Positions 9,396-17,972 of a DNA stretch of 64,000 bases are shown here, piece after piece. The position numbers and the translations under genes are program-made. The stretch spans positions 1 through 64,000 of the forward strand of contig DATGHC010000006.1 of assembly GCA_035308165.1 (NCBI GenBank), read 5' to 3'. The notes below the pieces were generated by a model. That model saw only the letters and a program-made list of their open reading frames with translations, ran no database searches and was not told the DNA's origin. The stretch's first letter is position 1. The number at the start of each line of letters is the position of its first letter. Origin of the DNA: DASTCZ01 sp035308165 (lineage in GTDB: Bacteria > Acidobacteriota > Terriglobia > Acidiferrales > UBA7541).

Positions 9396-10676
9396 TCAGA
9401 TGATCAGGCCAATGCTCAGGGCCACTAGCGGCCACAGCTCCTCCGACCAGTTTCCGCGAAACAGGCGGATCGCGAACAGAAACAAAAAAGCGGTGAGCGC
9501 AATGAGGACTGCTTTTTCGAGTCCGGATGCATTGGCGGCGGCAAAGCGCGTCACCGTCACCACTGCCAGCACCAGCGCCGCACCGGATGCCACAAGACCC
9601 CACACGTGCGGATTGTGCGCGGGCCGCCGCAAAAACGGGGTCAGCATGCCCAGCAGGATCGCTGGAACACCCCAGATCACCCCCGCAAGATACGCCAGGG
9701 AGAGAAGATCGTGCCGGGCCGCGGGATCTGCCAAAATCGGCGAACCCAGCAACGCCAGCATGGCCGCCGGCGGCCAGAGCGCCGCAACACCGCGATTCTC
9801 CTTGGGAGCAAGCCTGTACGCAGCGAGCGACGCGGCCACAAGGCCCAGCACTAGACCGAATACGCCCAAGTATTTTGCGCACTGGCCCGCGATCACCACC
9901 GGGATATAAAACAGCGTGCCCAAGCCTCCCGGCAGATGTAATGGGGCAAGCGATTCGGCCCACGCGTTGTAGTCGCTATGTATGAAATTCGCCAGGAAGA
10001 GTGCGCGAAACAGGAATACGTAGACCAGCGCGCTCACCGTGCCCCAGAATACTCCGGCTTTGAACCCGGCCTTGCCTCCGCGCAATACGTCCGGCCTCAT
10101 CGCGACAAGCGTCTCGCCAAGCGAAGCCTGTTGGCCGCGGTCGGAGTTCGGATACGGCCAGCCCAGCACATATTTCCGCAGCCGGAACGCAACCGTCACG
10201 ACGACCACCACCCAGAGCATTCCCACCGCAAGACCGTTGACCAATCCGCTCACGTGGTCAGCGAACTGCTCGCCCAGAATGAAGCCCGCGATGCCCACGA
10301 AGTTTTTAGGTCCCATGTCGAACAGGCCCTCCACCGCCATAATGAAGAGCTCGAAGGTTCCCAACATCACCAGCGTGCTCACCACGCGCGATCGAGACCA
10401 TGGCTCGCTTTTCCCCTCGATCGCGCTGCGCAAAGTTTCGAAGGCGAACGACATCAACGCTGCGCCGAAAAGCGCCAGGGCAAACACCCAGACGGGCTCC
10501 ATTTTGATGGAGTCTTCCCACCAAAGCACGTACAGCGAATATCCAGAAAATACTCCGAAGGCAGCGGTTCCCGCGGCGATCCACGCGGTGTAGTGCCTAT
10601 CTGCGGCCCCGAAGAAAAACTCCTTGGGCCTGCCCCGATCAGTCCGTTCGCCGGCTTCATTGGTCGAATGGTTCAT
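9396..10676 (-). CDS. Polytopic membrane protein of unknown function, first gene of operon
   Basis: A 426-residue protein with roughly ten hydrophobic segments, among them HYTAWIAAGTAAFGVFSGYS, WVFALALFGAALMSFAF, GMLWVVVVVTVAF and LIALTAFLFLFAIRLF. I start at 10676 (MNHSTNEAGERTD) because GAGGG lies just upstream; the frame extends to 10808 but the extra sequence looks non-coding. It heads an operon with three downstream genes in tight coupling (3-bp gap, then two 4-bp overlaps). No transporter or enzyme motif was recognised. It may be the membrane scaffold for the smaller partners. Confidence 0.65.
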   Translation of the reverse strand: MNHSTNEAGERTDRGRPKEFFFGAADRHYTAWIAAGTAAFGVFSGYSLYVLWWEDSIKMEPVWVFALALFGAALMSFAFETLRSAIEGKSEPWSRSRVVSTLVMLGTFELFIMAVEGLFDMGPKNFVGIAGFILGEQFADHVSGLVNGLAVGMLWVVVVVTVAFRLRKYVLGWPYPNSDRGQQASLGETLVAMRPDVLRGGKAGFKAGVFWGTVSALVYVFLFRALFLANFIHSDYNAWAESLAPLHLPGGLGTLFYIPVVIAGQCAKYLGVFGLVLGLVAASLAAYRLAPKENRGVAALWPPAAMLALLGSPILADPAARHDLLSLAYLAGVIWGVPAILLGMLTPFLRRPAHNPHVWGLVASGAALVLAVVTVTRFAAANASGLEKAVLIALTAFLFLFAIRLFRGNWSEELWPLVALSIGLII

Positions 10677-11204
10677 CGCGATCCCTCTTGCGAAATTGCA
10701 GGCCGCCGCCGCGCGCAAATTAGCACGGTTCGCTGGAGGAACGCTAGAAAGGTTGTGCAGGGAAGGAGGCACAGGCAAAGGGGGCGTCTTCAAAGAAATC
10801 CGCCACATTTAGAGGAAAGCCTGCAGCTGCCGGCTGATTGGCTAATGACCTCCAGCTCATGGACGAACGGACACCTGGTATCCAGTGCGAGAACACTGGG
10901 GTTTTCATAAGCCATTGCTTCGCTGCCCATAATCGTTTCTTTTTGAGGTGGGCGACACGCGCTCTTGGGCAGGTGCATTTCTCAACGTTTCGGCGCATTC
11001 AGGAAATGGGGATTTTGGGCGAGGAAAGGTTTTTGGACAGACCACGAGATAGCGAGGATACGGCCAGAACATCGTCTCGTGTTTCCCACAACCCCGTTTC
11101 TGGGTTGTTTCCCAGTTGCTGACAATCGGGGCTTAGGAAATTGCGAAGCTTCTGGGCAAACGGATACTATGGGCAGGGAAATCACAACCAGCAGGAGCGG
11201 TGCG
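10677..11204. other. Intergenic region
   Basis: About 530 bp between the divergent operon and a gene fragment. It should hold the promoter of the minus-strand operon, but I see no clear -35/-10 pair. No supportable gene. Confidence 0.5.
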
Positions 11205-11315
11205 ATGGTCGAGTTATCAATCGCAGAAGGAAAACTGACGCTGACTTTAATCGGCGCTGACAAGCTTTGGGCTCTTAAGAGCTGTGATGCGCAAAAACCT
11301 CGTCAGTCTTCGTAA
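11205..11315 (+). pseudogene. 5' fragment of a gene for a small conserved protein
   Basis: An ATG at 11205 with a good ribosome site (AGGAG, 7 nt upstream) starts MVELSIAEGKLTLTLIGADK followed by LWALKS. From memory, this resembles the N-terminus of a small family of conserved proteins that begin with two short strands and then a DRLWALKSRLEIPL-type motif. After ALKS the similarity stops and the frame ends at 11315, giving only 36 residues. The normal continuation is absent, so this is probably a truncated gene whose start signals survive. Confidence 0.45.
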
Positions 11316-12032
11316 CCCTCTTTGCAATCAGGTTTTAATCGAATTCCGTGGTCCGGGGTTTTCCACATGGATTGAGTTCGTTCGAGGGTCGATTTGAGCT
11401 TAGAATCCCGCTCCCATGTTCCGCAAACTGTCCGCTTTCATTTATCGCCCTCTCTCAATCATCGTTGGGTTCCTTACCGATTCAATTCGTTTCGGTCGAG
11501 GACTGGTTCGCCCTCACCGTGCTCTTTTCGATGTCCCCTTGCGAGAGTTTCCTTTCCTCACGAATGGCGCGAATGTGGTCACCTACTAACATAGCCGCCG
11601 TTATTCCACATTACGGAACTTAACTCGCAGTGGAACTACTATCGACGGAGATCCATTGGGCTTTACGAAGTATTGCGCCCAGCCAATCCTTATCGGGATT
11701 GTACTGAACTGAACGAGAATAAAGTATGGAGCGAAGGCCGTGCCCCAATAAGACTTCTCGTCAGGTCAGAAGAAAATAATAAAGAGACTCGTCGATTGAA
11801 AATAGATTTTGTCAGCGGATCGATTTGAAATCGGTTTTCGTCATATCACTGAAGAGTTTGAAGTCCAGGTCCCGCTCAGCAACTCGTTCCTGTACGAATA
11901 CTGTCCCTCAGCTCAGCTTACCCTCAATTGGACTCAGCGATAGTCTTCCGGGTCAGCAACCCAGCCTTCCGTGGTTCCAAAATTCGTGAATCAGACGAAT
12001 TGCCACCCGTCCAGCCAGATTCAGGAGAGGAC
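11316..12032. other. Gene-poor intergenic region
   Basis: About 700 bp without a convincing gene; open frames are short and lack ribosome sites. It probably contains the promoter of the downstream cytochrome gene, but no clear consensus is visible. Confidence 0.5.
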
Positions 12033-13415
12033 ATGCCAATGTTTCATCGATCTGGGGTGTTTGATTTGGCGCGCAGATCCAAAGTGAAATTGTGTCTCGC
12101 GATTTTGATGGTGCTCTTGATTTCCAGCATCGCCTTCGGCCAGCTCACCGCGAAGGATCCTGGAGTTCGCGGAGGAGACCCCGGTGTGGGAGGACCTCGC
12201 CCGGGTTTGGTCAGCAACTATCCGCAGCTTTTCGCTGCAGCCTTGCTCCGATTTCAGGAAGTGGATTGTGTCTCTGGAAAACTGACCGGCTGCGACGGTC
12301 AGGGACTTGGCCCCAGATACAACGGGGACGGCTGCGCGGGATGTCACATTCAGCCCACGATAGGTGGGACCAGCCCGGCGACGAACAATCCGCAGATCGG
12401 GTTCGCTACCGTCTTTGGCGCACAAAACGTGGTGCCCTCCTTCATACAATCCGATGGACCAATCCGTGAAGCGCGATTTATCAGGAATCCCGATGGATCG
12501 CCTGATGGAGGTGTCCACGACCTGTTCACCATCACCAAGATGCAAGATGCAGCGGGCTGTAATATTTCGCAGCCCAGTTTTGAGCAAGCATTGGATCAGC
12601 ACAATGTGATCTTCCGCATTCCAACTCCGGTTTTCGGGCTCGGAATGGTTGAAGAAATCACCGATTCAAACTTGTTGGCCAATGCGGCGGCGAATCAACT
12701 TGAGAAGAACATTCTAGGCATTAAGGGACATCCGAACCGAAGCGGCAACGACGGCTCGATTACCCGGTTTGGCTGGAAGGCGCAAAACAAGTCCGGGCTG
12801 ATTTTCGCGGGAGAGGCCTACAACGTCGAAATGGGAGTGACCAACGAGCTGTTTCCCAATGAACGCGAGGACAGCCAGGGTTGCCTCCTGAATCAGTTGC
12901 CGGAGGACTCGGAGAACTTCACAACCAGCGGCCCTTCACCGACTTCGGACCTGTCCTCTGACATATCAAACTTCGCGATGTTCATGCGACTTTCGGCGCC
13001 ACCGACTCCAGCCACGCCCACCCCGTCGAGCCAGCGGGGAGCGGCTGTGTTCAGCGCCCTCGGGTGCGCCTTGTGCCATTCGCCGTCCATAAGCACAGGC
13101 AGCATGTCGTTGACGACCGGTCAGACGAATGTGCAGGTCAACGCCTTCTCGGATTTCATGGTGCATCACATGGGAGCTGGGTTGGCAGATGGGGTTACGC
13201 AAGGGTCGGCTGGGCCGGACGAGTTTCGCACCGCTCCGCTGTGGGGATTGGGCCAGAGAGTTTTCTTCCTACATGACGGGCGGACCAGCGACCTATTGGA
13301 AGCAATTCGGGCGCATCGCAGCGCCGGTTCCGAGGCCAACGCTGTGATTACTCGTTTTCACGGATTGACGGAAACACAGAAGCAGGATCTGTTTAATTTC
13401 CTGCGCTCACTTTAG
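12033..13415 (+). CDS. Di-heme c-type oxidoreductase (DUF1111 / DHOR family)
   Basis: A 460-residue exported cytochrome. The start at 12033 (MPMFHRSGVF) has AGGAGAGG 4 nt upstream and leads into a signal peptide (KLCLAILMVLLISSIAFGQL). Two heme c motifs are visible: CAGCH at residues 101-105 and CALCH at about 345-349. The conserved DUF1111 features GDGCAGCHIQP, NDGSITRFGWKAQ and AGEAYNVEMG are present, as is a C-terminal APLWGLG...FLHDGR...EAIRAH block resembling di-heme peroxidases. It acts in the periplasm as an electron-transfer or peroxidase-like enzyme; the substrate is unknown. No partner gene is adjacent. Confidence 0.9.
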   Translation: MPMFHRSGVFDLARRSKVKLCLAILMVLLISSIAFGQLTAKDPGVRGGDPGVGGPRPGLVSNYPQLFAAALLRFQEVDCVSGKLTGCDGQGLGPRYNGDGCAGCHIQPTIGGTSPATNNPQIGFATVFGAQNVVPSFIQSDGPIREARFIRNPDGSPDGGVHDLFTITKMQDAAGCNISQPSFEQALDQHNVIFRIPTPVFGLGMVEEITDSNLLANAAANQLEKNILGIKGHPNRSGNDGSITRFGWKAQNKSGLIFAGEAYNVEMGVTNELFPNEREDSQGCLLNQLPEDSENFTTSGPSPTSDLSSDISNFAMFMRLSAPPTPATPTPSSQRGAAVFSALGCALCHSPSISTGSMSLTTGQTNVQVNAFSDFMVHHMGAGLADGVTQGSAGPDEFRTAPLWGLGQRVFFLHDGRTSDLLEAIRAHRSAGSEANAVITRFHGLTETQKQDLFNFLRSL

Positions 13416-13765
13416 GAGAGGCCCGCCCGGGAGAACCTCCTGGTCCGGCGGGGAGACTGATTAAAGGTTCTCTCCTAGGGGAGGGCTTGCTTGGCACATT
13501 TCCCATGATCCCCGCTCTCCTTATTCTTTCAAACAGAGCTTGTACTGACACAAGAAGTTAGCCAGTCCAGCTCATAGGTAGCGGCTTCTCAAGGTTCCTG
13601 ATTATGTAAATGCCGGGAGTTGTTCTCAGATTTACTTGGGCACACTGAGCTCAGTTTGCAGCCTACAGGTCGCCAGTGCTGTTGGCCTGTAACCGCGCGT
13701 TGATTACCGCGGTATGCCCTCCCGACCACAGCCTGTAACTTGGGGGAAATGCGGCTGAGCCAGAA
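13416..13765. other. Intergenic region downstream of cytochrome gene
   Basis: About 350 bp with GC-rich imperfect inverted repeats immediately after the cytochrome stop (around 13423-13490) that may act as a transcription terminator. No gene seen. Confidence 0.4.
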
Positions 13766-13833
13766 TTACTCGGAGGGCTCTTTCTTGAGGCGAGAGATTG
13801 AACGCTGGAGATTTGCTGGCCCATCTTCCTTGG
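13766..13833 (-). pseudogene. Remnant of RHH gene 3' end (duplicate of 2977-3044)
   Basis: This segment repeats the last 22 codons and stop of the ribbon-helix-helix gene at 2977-3177, with only two base changes over about 70 bp. It reads KEDGPANLQRSISRLKKEP and then SE-stop, against KEDGPAYLQRSISRIKKEP in the intact gene. Similarity starts and ends abruptly. It is a gene tail left by duplication or by deletion of a second copy. Confidence 0.75.
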
Positions 13834-14041
13834 TCGATTTGAGGCCCGTGCAAATGTGCAAATCATTGATTCCAATGGGATTAGGCTAGTTCGTTTTGCA
13901 AAATTACGATTTCCCAAACCTACACTGCAAGTCCGATTGCGTATAGGCGCAATTCTCTGGCAGCGCTTGATGTACCTCATATGCCCAGTAATTGGGCGGC
14001 GCGACGCTGCCGCCTAACGGGACGAGGTAACGGTAGGGCAG

Positions 14042-15517
14042 TTAGCGAGCAGATGGGCCTGTCCGCCGCTTTATCTTCTTCGAATGACGTTCACCATGTT
14101 CACGACGTTCACTCTTCAGTTTCTCAACGCCGGTGTTGTTCTGGATTGGGTCTCGCTTGGCAACGCTGCTCGAAGATGCCTCGCTCGGTTTGTTGCAGAT
14201 GTTGCAGCTCAGGATCGGCTCCATCGGAATGCGATCGATTTCATACTTGCGAGGCAGCTCGTGGATCTGCACGCGATCCGAGCCGTTGAGCCACAGAACA
14301 TACCCAGTGTTCTGGCGGGTTCGATTCGTAAATGACAGCGACGTTAGGATGTCCCCAACTTTCCGCTCATTCAGTCCGGAGGGCTCGCCGTTGTCTGCAA
14401 GGTCTTTGTTCATCATGCGGGTCACCGCGCTGAGGGGGAAGCCCGGAGATCCCGGATAAATATGAATGAGGTGGTACAAGACACGAACGGCCGCTGCCGA
14501 TTGCGGCGAGAGCAATGCGGGCAGAAACTGCCTCTGGGCCGCAACCAAATGTGCCAATTTCTCGCAGAAGCCTTGGTTCTCCCCAACCGGAAAGGCGAGT
14601 GCGCGGTAGAGGTCGAGCGATCGTGAAGACAACTGTAAGTCGGCGGGAGATTCTGGCACGACTAAGTTATTGAAGTGCTCGAGTCGGAATTGCAGCAGAC
14701 GCCCACGCACCTTTGCAGCGCACTGTATCACTTGCGGATCGTCCGGACTCCGCAGATCCGTGCGCCCGGTCCTTTGCATGGGTACAATGATGCACCTGCT
14801 GTTCAGCTGCGGGTCTTTGGGCAATTCCACCCAGGAGAGCAACTTGGGTCCATAAGCCAACTGCGCCTTGTCCTTGCGGAGCGCGACGAACCCCCGCACA
14901 TTGCTGGACTTCAAGAGATGCAAGAGCGTGCGCGTGTTGCCAGCTGTGCGAGTTTCGTCGACCACGACCGTCGGGCTCATGCGGTGACACACCTGGTAGA
15001 AGGCAGCCGATGAGATATCCGTAGTTGACAGGCTTCGACGGCACAGCAAAGCCAGAATGCGTAACGCCGTAGTCTTGCCCGAACTCGGAGGGCCCACCAG
15101 CGCCAGGTAGGGCGCGAACGTCAGCTTTTCGGGAAACCACGTGCTGAGGACGAACGCGATCATCAGAAACAGCGAATCTTCTCCAATATCAAGACAGGGG
15201 CTTAAAATCGCTCCAATATCCCCGAGAAGATCCAGCAGCTTGCCATAGGGTTCGGCACCTTGGGGGAGACGGATATGCCTCAACAGCAAATCGGTCCGCG
15301 TTAGCGGAACCAGGACCCTGTCCCCATCGCGAAACTTCTCGACACATTCCACGATTCCATTCTTGTACACAGCGAGCAGCGATCTGGTCGGGTTGGCCGG
15401 ATCCTCGATCATCTCGACGAGCACACCGCCCCGAAGCTCAGCAAAATCAGTTTCCACAACTGGAATTGTTGTGTCGGTCTCAATACTCTTCTGGATGTCA
15501 CTCGGATTATTTGTCAT
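14042..15517 (-). CDS. P-loop ATPase / helicase-like protein of mobile element
   Basis: A 491-residue protein with a clear Walker A (ALVGPPSSGKTTAL, about residues 138-151) and Walker B (TVVVDETR, about 181-188), followed by a probable sensor region (NSRCIIVPMQRTGR). The layout resembles ATPases encoded beside primases in plasmids and integrative elements (DUF3631/D5-like), which load or act as replicative helicases. The C-terminus is basic (KSERREHGERHSKKIKRR) and may bind DNA. It is the last gene of a three-gene minus-strand operon (35 bp gap upstream), whose first gene is a diverged paralogue lacking the nucleotide-binding motifs. Confidence 0.65.
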   Translation of the reverse strand: MTNNPSDIQKSIETDTTIPVVETDFAELRGGVLVEMIEDPANPTRSLLAVYKNGIVECVEKFRDGDRVLVPLTRTDLLLRHIRLPQGAEPYGKLLDLLGDIGAILSPCLDIGEDSLFLMIAFVLSTWFPEKLTFAPYLALVGPPSSGKTTALRILALLCRRSLSTTDISSAAFYQVCHRMSPTVVVDETRTAGNTRTLLHLLKSSNVRGFVALRKDKAQLAYGPKLLSWVELPKDPQLNSRCIIVPMQRTGRTDLRSPDDPQVIQCAAKVRGRLLQFRLEHFNNLVVPESPADLQLSSRSLDLYRALAFPVGENQGFCEKLAHLVAAQRQFLPALLSPQSAAAVRVLYHLIHIYPGSPGFPLSAVTRMMNKDLADNGEPSGLNERKVGDILTSLSFTNRTRQNTGYVLWLNGSDRVQIHELPRKYEIDRIPMEPILSCNICNKPSEASSSSVAKRDPIQNNTGVEKLKSERREHGERHSKKIKRRTGPSAR

Positions 15518-15552
15518 CGAAAATTATTCTTGTATGAGTAAATGCCGTTGTC

Positions 15553-16260
15553 CTAGACGATTCGTGCTCCTACAAACTCTTCGGTCTGGCGTGCCAGTCC
15601 GCCCTCGGTCGAAGACGGTCGGTTTCGTTGGAGATTCTGGGCTCGAGGGGTTTTCGATGCTTCGGTGACGGGCTGCAATTCCCTGGATGCCGTGGAGTCT
15701 CGCGTTCGGCGTTTTTGGCGTATCGCTGTGCAGATCGTCAGCTGGATGGTCTCACGCGCGGGTGCGCCGGAACCGTCGATAAGAAAGATCTCCGCCATTG
15801 CGGGCCTGTCTCGCGGAGAGGAGGCTGGAATTGGTGTCCAAGCAACCCCACACAACAGACCTTCCACCGGCCGCCCTTGCCGCAATAATCTGCGCTCGTT
15901 CAAGATGCTTGGCAATCTTGATTCAAGAAGGCCTTCAAAGTCCTGCAGCTTGCTCTCGGGGAGAACGTCCTCCAGATCATAACCCCAATCAATCTCGTGG
16001 TCCGGCCATGGTGGAACCAGTTCATACCTGGTTATAATTGCGCGCGAGTAATCGGTGCCGACGCGAAGTGCGAGGACATAGCCCGTGCTCGTCCCCCAGT
16101 CGATCGCGTAGCTTTCGATATAACCACCAACCTTACTGACGTACAGCTTGCGCTGGTAAAAATGCTCTCTGCCGGGCAGAGAGTCCAAATATGGCAGCGA
16201 ACATCCCGCCTCTGCCAGACGGAGACCATGTGCGTAGGAAGCATCCCAAGGCCGATTCAT
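15553..16260 (-). CDS. Hypothetical protein of mobile element
   Basis: A 235-residue protein between the two ATPase-like genes. The first 150 residues look folded (REHFYQRKLYVSKVGGYIES, VLALRVGTDYSRAIITRYEL). The last 70 are basic and low-complexity (TRDSTASRELQPVTEASKTP). No family recognised and no catalytic motif seen. Gaps are 62 bp upstream and 35 bp downstream, consistent with one operon. A palindrome at 16275-16292 lies 14 bp before its start. Confidence 0.6.
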   Translation of the reverse strand: MNRPWDASYAHGLRLAEAGCSLPYLDSLPGREHFYQRKLYVSKVGGYIESYAIDWGTSTGYVLALRVGTDYSRAIITRYELVPPWPDHEIDWGYDLEDVLPESKLQDFEGLLESRLPSILNERRLLRQGRPVEGLLCGVAWTPIPASSPRDRPAMAEIFLIDGSGAPARETIQLTICTAIRQKRRTRDSTASRELQPVTEASKTPRAQNLQRNRPSSTEGGLARQTEEFVGARIV

Positions 16261-16274
16261 AGTATTTTCCCCTG

Positions 16275-16292
16275 TTCACGACTAATCGTGAA
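16275..16292. promoter_or_regulatory. Inverted repeat, possible operator
   Basis: TTCACGA-CTAA-TCGTGAA, perfect 7-bp arms, just before the gene starting at 16260. On the minus strand it contains CACGATTA, which also forms half of the palindrome in the promoter at 18970-18987. A shared regulator for both operons of the island is possible. Confidence 0.4.
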
Positions 16293-16322
16293 AAAATCAT
16301 CCAATCCTCCAAACCCCAACCA

Positions 16323-17612
16323 TTACGCCAATCGTGGCACGGGCGGGGATCCGCGGGCGTCGCCGCGTTTGCTAATTTGTTCCGGCACGCTCACCCCGTA
16401 CGCCGCCGCCAGTTTCGCAATTTTCTGTCGGACGTCGACCATTCTTAACCCCCTCAAGCCGCCAGAAATGGTTGTTGTGTGGAGGCCGAGGGCCTTCAAT
16501 CTCCAGCCGGCCGTCTCTGGTGAAATTTCCCTACTACCTCCGCGCCCGCGAATCATGCTGTTCACGTACGCCGCAAGTTCTGTGTCTCCAAACTCGACGT
16601 CATTCCGACGAGCGACGAGAACCTGCAGAATCATTGTTTCCAGCGACGTAACGCTATCGGTTTGGATATCCGCATCCTGTTGCCACAAAAAGGGCAATAT
16701 TTGCGACTGCAATTCGCAATCGCCAACGATGGGCCCAGCGAGGCTGTGCGCCAACGCTTGCACTGGGCTGCTGACCCGGCCGAGGTCGAAACTTGGTGGC
16801 GCCGTCTTTGAAAAATTTTTCACACGATATGCGAGCAACTTGTTTTGAAATTCTTCGGCGATACGCGCTGCCTGGCTAGAGTCCAAGGGCGGCACATACT
16901 CGTCCGCAGGAGCCAGTACAATTTCCAAGGGAAAGCCCGCGGCTGCTGGGCCCTCCAGAGGCTCGCGGGCAAAGATCGCCTTCGCGCAAAACGGGTCCAC
17001 CACCTGCCCGGCACGAGTGGGATGCGATCCGTGTTGCTGGGAGGCGCACAACGTGTTGAGCAGGCGCCGGGAGGGGGAATCGACCTCGGCGATCAATGTT
17101 GGCTGCAGGCCCATGGGAAGCGAGGTAGGCCAGCTGGCGGAGAGTAGGTTCACGACGACCGCATGCCGGCAGAGCAGCCGAAGAATCTGCTTGAGCGCGA
17201 CCGTGTTGAATGTCGGCGGCACCACGATCCACAAGAACGAAGGAACAGGCCCATATTCAACAAGCCAAGTCGAGAAAATAAAAAAGCTCAGCGGGACCAC
17301 TATGCTCTGCTTCCCCCCGCTCGCACGCGAAATCGACTTGGAAATCTGGTTGAAGAGTTGGCGTGTGGACCCAAACTCTGCCATACCGGTCGGAAGCACC
17401 AACGAATCGCAGACGGAAGAATGAATTTGCGGAGTAACGTAGGTCAATTTGCGGTGCGTAAATTGGTCGACGATTTTCGGAGCGTGTCCATCCCAAGTCA
17501 AAAACCCCAATGTGCCACTTGAATTGCGGATCAGCTCCATGGCAACCCCATCGGCAAAAATCTTGCCTGCGCTCGGAACTGGCTTTGAACTTTTATTGTC
17601 CATGGGCCGCAC
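16323..17612 (-). CDS. Degenerate paralogue of the island ATPase (no Walker motifs)
   Basis: A 429-residue protein that aligns with the ATPase encoded at 14042-15517. The segment FSTWLVEYGPVPSFLWIVVP here corresponds to LSTWFPEKLTFAPYLALVGP there, with LRLLCRH against LALLCRR shortly after. The Walker A position reads VPPTFNTVAL instead of GPPSSGKTTAL, so the P-loop Gly-Lys-Thr is lost. Walker B reads TLIAEVDS instead of TVVVDETR. The spacing between the two sites is the same in both proteins (about 42 residues). It is probably a catalytically dead subunit that partners the active ATPase. First gene of the operon. Confidence 0.6.
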   Translation of the reverse strand: MRPMDNKSSKPVPSAGKIFADGVAMELIRNSSGTLGFLTWDGHAPKIVDQFTHRKLTYVTPQIHSSVCDSLVLPTGMAEFGSTRQLFNQISKSISRASGGKQSIVVPLSFFIFSTWLVEYGPVPSFLWIVVPPTFNTVALKQILRLLCRHAVVVNLLSASWPTSLPMGLQPTLIAEVDSPSRRLLNTLCASQQHGSHPTRAGQVVDPFCAKAIFAREPLEGPAAAGFPLEIVLAPADEYVPPLDSSQAARIAEEFQNKLLAYRVKNFSKTAPPSFDLGRVSSPVQALAHSLAGPIVGDCELQSQILPFLWQQDADIQTDSVTSLETMILQVLVARRNDVEFGDTELAAYVNSMIRGRGGSREISPETAGWRLKALGLHTTTISGGLRGLRMVDVRQKIAKLAAAYGVSVPEQISKRGDARGSPPVPRLA

Positions 17613-17648
17613 TTACTTCCCCGGCAGCGAAATTTGCCTCAAACGGTG

Positions 17649-17703
17649 CAAAAACAAAAAAGGATGAGGATCGCCGCACGTTTGCGGCCAATTCCTCATC
17701 CTT
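17649..17703 (-). terminator. Intrinsic terminator-like hairpin in operon leader
   Basis: On the minus strand a long stem (AAGGATGAGGA pairing with TCCTCATCCTT, 17660-17703, with an inner GCCGC/GCGGC stem) is followed at once by TTTTTTGTTTTTG. This is a textbook rho-independent terminator, about 40 bp upstream of the start at 17612. No minus-strand gene lies upstream to be terminated, so it may work as an attenuator of the ATPase operon. Confidence 0.65.
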
Positions 17704-17718
17704 AGCAAACTCCACACT

Positions 17719-17737
17719 CTGCGGGCGCAGCCCGCAG
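17719..17737. other. Perfect 8-bp hairpin next to leader terminator
   Basis: CTGCGGGC-GCA-GCCCGCAG, perfect stem with a 3-nt loop, 16 bp from the terminator hairpin. It could be part of the same leader RNA structure. Confidence 0.45.
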
Positions 17738-17972
17738 CTAAATGTCCAGGGAGATTCTTACACCTCCGAGACCGACTGTCAAGATCGCGCGCTCGTCCAC
17801 ATCTTCAAGTGTCCGTCTTCAGAGCTAGGTTCCCGCCCACCGAGCTTTCGCAGCGAGCGAATCATATACACTGCAAATGACAGCCAATCCAGGGATGTTT
17901 AGCGTTTTGGCGAAGGAAACTGTAGGATTTTGGGGATGCCAAAGCAAGTCGCCAAGGGAATCTTGTACTGTT

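Noticed and set aside
15628..15982. Plus-strand frames antisense to the island protein at 15553-16260
   Set aside because: They are shadows of the GC-rich minus-strand gene, with no ribosome sites.
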